DNA of 64,000 bases from Toxoplasma gondii ME49 (taxonomy: Eukaryota; Apicomplexa; Conoidasida; Eucoccidiorida; Sarcocystidae), in assembly GCF_000006565.2 (NCBI RefSeq), contig NC_031474.1, forward strand, positions 62,001-126,000, read 5' to 3'. The notes below the pieces were generated by a model. The model saw only the letters and a program-made list of their open reading frames with translations, was not told the origin of the DNA and did not search any database. Positions within the stretch are counted from its first letter, which is position 1, and each line of letters starts with the position of its first letter. Positions 61,372 to 64,000 of the stretch are shown one piece after another. The position numbers and the translations under genes are program-made.

Positions 61372-63067
61372 ATGGTAAGTCAGACTGGGCCGACGAGCAA
61401 AGGGGCGAAGACACCGAGCAGGAGCTTAGACTCATTCACGGACTCCACTGAATAAAATGTCGACACGAGCCCCTCTTCCGGTGTCTGTTTCTCTGCTTCT
61501 TTACTGTGTCACCGATCATTTATTTCGTGACTGCGGTCAACCCCTGCTGCCGGGGCTTTTTTTCTTGGTGAGAAGGGAGAACGGCCGACACGTCCCCTCT
61601 GCTTCTCTGGGAACTAGTCGGCTCTTCCGTCTGTGTCTCTGTGTATCTCTGAACGTATGGTATTCGCACATGTGATACGATGTTTGTACTTTTTTATGTG
61701 CCACTTGAGAAGACAAGTGTGTCTTGTTCCATCCCGTGCATGGTTCTTCGTTTTGATCGAATGTGCGTGGTCATTTGCGGGTTTCGTCTGTGGTCCCGTT
61801 CTCTGTTTCGTCAGAGTCACACGATTCTTCTGGTTCAGTTCTCCGACAGAAAGGACAGTCGAACGTATGTCGACTATGAGTCCGTGCCTCTCGCGCTCGA
61901 CGGCGTTTGCCAGCTGTACGAACAGGCGCTGAAGGCGACAAACCCTCAGCTGAAAAACATCACTTACGATGTGAACGATTTGTTTTCGTACATTGACTCT
62001 CTCCGAGACATGTGTGCCCTCGTGTAAGTCACCCCGCGTGTTGCCTCTTCAAAGTCTGACGGAGCAGGCGAACTCGTCGCGGATAGTGCGAGAAAGGATC
62101 CTTCACATGCCAAAGAGAGTATCACGACATTTGCACTACTTGCACCACGATAGCTAGAAACGATCTGGCGCCTTGGCCACTTAGAATGTGGTTCGCGGAA
62201 AAGCTGTATAAGAGGCGCGCAAAAAATGCACGAGTTTCTCTCTGGTATGGGAGCTATTCTTCTTTGGCGTTAGTCTGTAAAGTGAACGGCGCACACAAGT
62301 CGATGCCCTTCAGTCTACACAATCAGAAACCGCACTGCTAGGCCTACCTACCCGTGCACCACGAGCAGTGGGGGCTCCCCCAAATTTGGTTAGGACATTT
62401 CAACGCCGGCGCTTTTCCAGGAAGAAGTGTTGGCTCTTCATGACCATCATGTTATTGTCAAAAACACGTGTAGGGGCATTCAGCGTCGCCGTGAAACACC
62501 ATTTGTGGAGTAGCTGCATGCGCCACGATACACACTTCGGTGGTCCCCCGGCGAACATCATCTGATACGCCACGGCGTTTGCTTAAATCGGAAGAGTGTT
62601 CACGCTTGCTCTTCAAAGCAGAATCGTCAGCTACGTCACAACAGAGGACGACTGTTATCGCGTTGTTTCCTCTCCGTGGGGTTACTCGGAAGAGTGTGTC
62701 TGAAGCTGTTTCTTCGCTTTGTTGTTTAGGAATGCCTTAATAAGGGGAGCTTGGTGGCGGTTTGCATCTCTTGGTTGTGGTACGGGCGTGTGAATTGTTT
62801 TGTGACGGAAAGGGATACCTGAATTTGCTTGAGCTTCCTAGTCTGTGCATGTGGTACGGGACGCAGAGGATTTTCGTACCGAGCCGCAAAGACCATGTGG
62901 TTTCAGTGCGGATGTTTCTCAGGAACACTGGGTGTTTCCTGTCTGACGATCTGTTTCGCTGTCTCCTTTGCAGACAAGACCGGCAGTCGAACTGCTACGT
63001 GCCTCATGACAAACAATGGATCAAAGACCAGGCGTTCAAGCACCTCAAGAAGCAGGCTCACGTGTAA
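61372..63067 (+). CDS. ERH: ERH, enhancer of rudimentary homolog
   Basis: A small, highly conserved dimeric nuclear protein that in other eukaryotes links RNA-binding factors to splicing and RNA elimination. Coding exons: 61372-61374 (only the ATG, followed directly by GTAAGT), 61815-62023, 62974-63067; 101 aa against 104 in human. The sequence begins MSHTILLVQFSDRKDSRTY, then VDYESVPLALDGVCQLYEQ, NITYDVNDLFSYIDSLRD, and ends DKQWIKDQAFKHLKKQAHV. It aligns without gaps across the second splice junction (CALV joined to QDRQSNCYVPHDKQW). Phases are 0 and 2. The dimer-core strand residues are intact and the C-terminal tail is slightly short. Confidence 0.97.
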
Positions 63068-64000
63068 ACGGCTGCGCGACTCCGATAGCTTTTTATTGCC
63101 GACGGTGGATGAGTTTTAAAGCCGTGGCTTCACGCAGATGTAGAAAGCGAACAGAGTCAACAGGCCCAGATATCCACATATTCAGGGGCTGGAGAGACTT
63201 GCACCGTATGCACGTCTGCGTCGGCTTTTTTGGGTCATGATTACGCATGTACATGCACGCACTTGTACCTGTAGAGATGTGCGTCGCTTATTTATAGAGT
63301 TGGCTGACTTGAGGTTCGCGGGCTAGAAAAGATGCGCCAATTTTGTATCCCGTTTTAGGGTTTGCGAGGACAGGCAAGTTTCGTCGTTGTTCCGGGAAAT
63401 ATCGGGTTCTAGTCGACTGGGAAAAAGATACGCTGAATGAGTAATTGTGGCTGTCGTGCGTTGGGCAGCGGATCCCGCCTTTGTCGCTTGAACCAAGGAA
63501 ACAACTGTTTTGAATTTGTTTTAAAAATGCGGCGGTCAAAGCTCCCGGTCCTACAAGTCTCTAAAGCACAAATGGTATGTCAGTGTGGTTCCTCGGCATG
63601 TCTACCGAAGGCACTTCTCTCACTGCTACGTAGGGGAGTCTTTTTCTGTCGCTGAACCTTGCTGGATATCTCGGTCCAGAACAAGACAGGAAACGGGATT
63701 GCTGTACTGTGTGCGAGCGCGAACTCGATCTCTGTGCGCCTCCCGTAGTCTCTCAGGCTGTGAACAATTAGACCTACACACCCTCTGAACTCTTTAGCGG
63801 TCATGAGGTGACCAAAAGCGCATTTAAGCATTGGCACAAATCCGAGAGATCCAAACAGGAAACCCGACAGCAGTCCCGGAAGGAGATCGACGCGTCCAGT
63901 ACAGGGGACCTAGCAGAGCAATGGATTCCCTGTATGTGAAAGAACTTTCCTGACTCCCTGCTCGAACTGGGGGTTTCAACTCTAGAAAAGAGCTCCAACG
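63068..64000. other. region downstream of ERH, no gene recognised
   Basis: Probably the ERH 3' UTR followed by intergenic sequence to the window edge. Short open frames on both strands show no family resemblance. Confidence 0.5.

Noticed and set aside
1..64000. CRISPR arrays, insertion sequences, phage or bacterial operon signals
   Set aside because: None seen. The intron-rich genes with eukaryotic splice signals show a eukaryotic nuclear locus; bacterial promoter or ribosome-binding-site logic does not apply.

Overview
The window looks like nuclear DNA of a coccidian apicomplexan, most likely Toxoplasma gondii or a close relative such as Hammondia or Neospora. The evidence is many short introns with GTAAG/GTGAG donors, long Ser/Pro/Ala/Glu-rich low-complexity insertions in conserved eukaryotic proteins, frequent TGCATGC-type words, (TA)n and (CA)n microsatellites, and long pyrimidine-rich leaders. 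Nothing bacterial, viral or mobile was recognised. Species assignment is inference.

I rebuilt six gene models by matching conserved families and checking that every exon joins in phase. From left to right: (0) a possible 3' coding fragment at the left edge (+). (1) An SRCAP/SWR1-type chromatin remodeler on the minus strand, 18597 to 2495: 17 exons, about 2,894 aa, with its ATPase lobes split by an 805-residue insert exon. (2) PIG-Q/GPI1, a subunit of the first GPI-anchor glycosyltransferase, minus strand 27778 to 22519: 2 exons, about 1,493 aa. (3) A DUS2-like tRNA-dihydrouridine synthase, plus strand 29194 to 36185: 11 exons, about 653 aa. (4) A large RCC1-repeat plus coiled-coil protein, plus strand from about 38368 to 53041: about 33 exons, about 1,968 aa. 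It contains an apparent stop that I interpret as intronic. (5) UBC12, the NEDD8 E2, minus strand 56829 to 55099: 3 exons, about 222 aa. (6) ERH (enhancer of rudimentary), plus strand 61372 to 63067: 3 exons, 101 aa, with a first coding exon that is only the ATG.

Layout: SRCAP and PIG-Q lie in tandem on the minus strand. PIG-Q and DUS2 are divergent and share a 1.4 kb upstream region. DUS2 and the RCC1 gene are in tandem on the plus strand. The RCC1 gene and UBC12 converge, and UBC12 and ERH diverge across 4.5 kb. The genes are unrelated housekeeping functions (chromatin remodeling, GPI-anchor synthesis, tRNA modification, neddylation, an RNA-biology cofactor). There is no operon or accessory island.

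The most interesting items are: a duplicated symmetric exon in SRCAP that multiplies the acidic module ending in an EELL motif; the RCC1/coiled-coil fusion hidden by a splice donor overlapping a stop; two probable microexons; and a diverged 72-bp tandem repeat with dispersed single copies. I found no clearly undescribed biological system.
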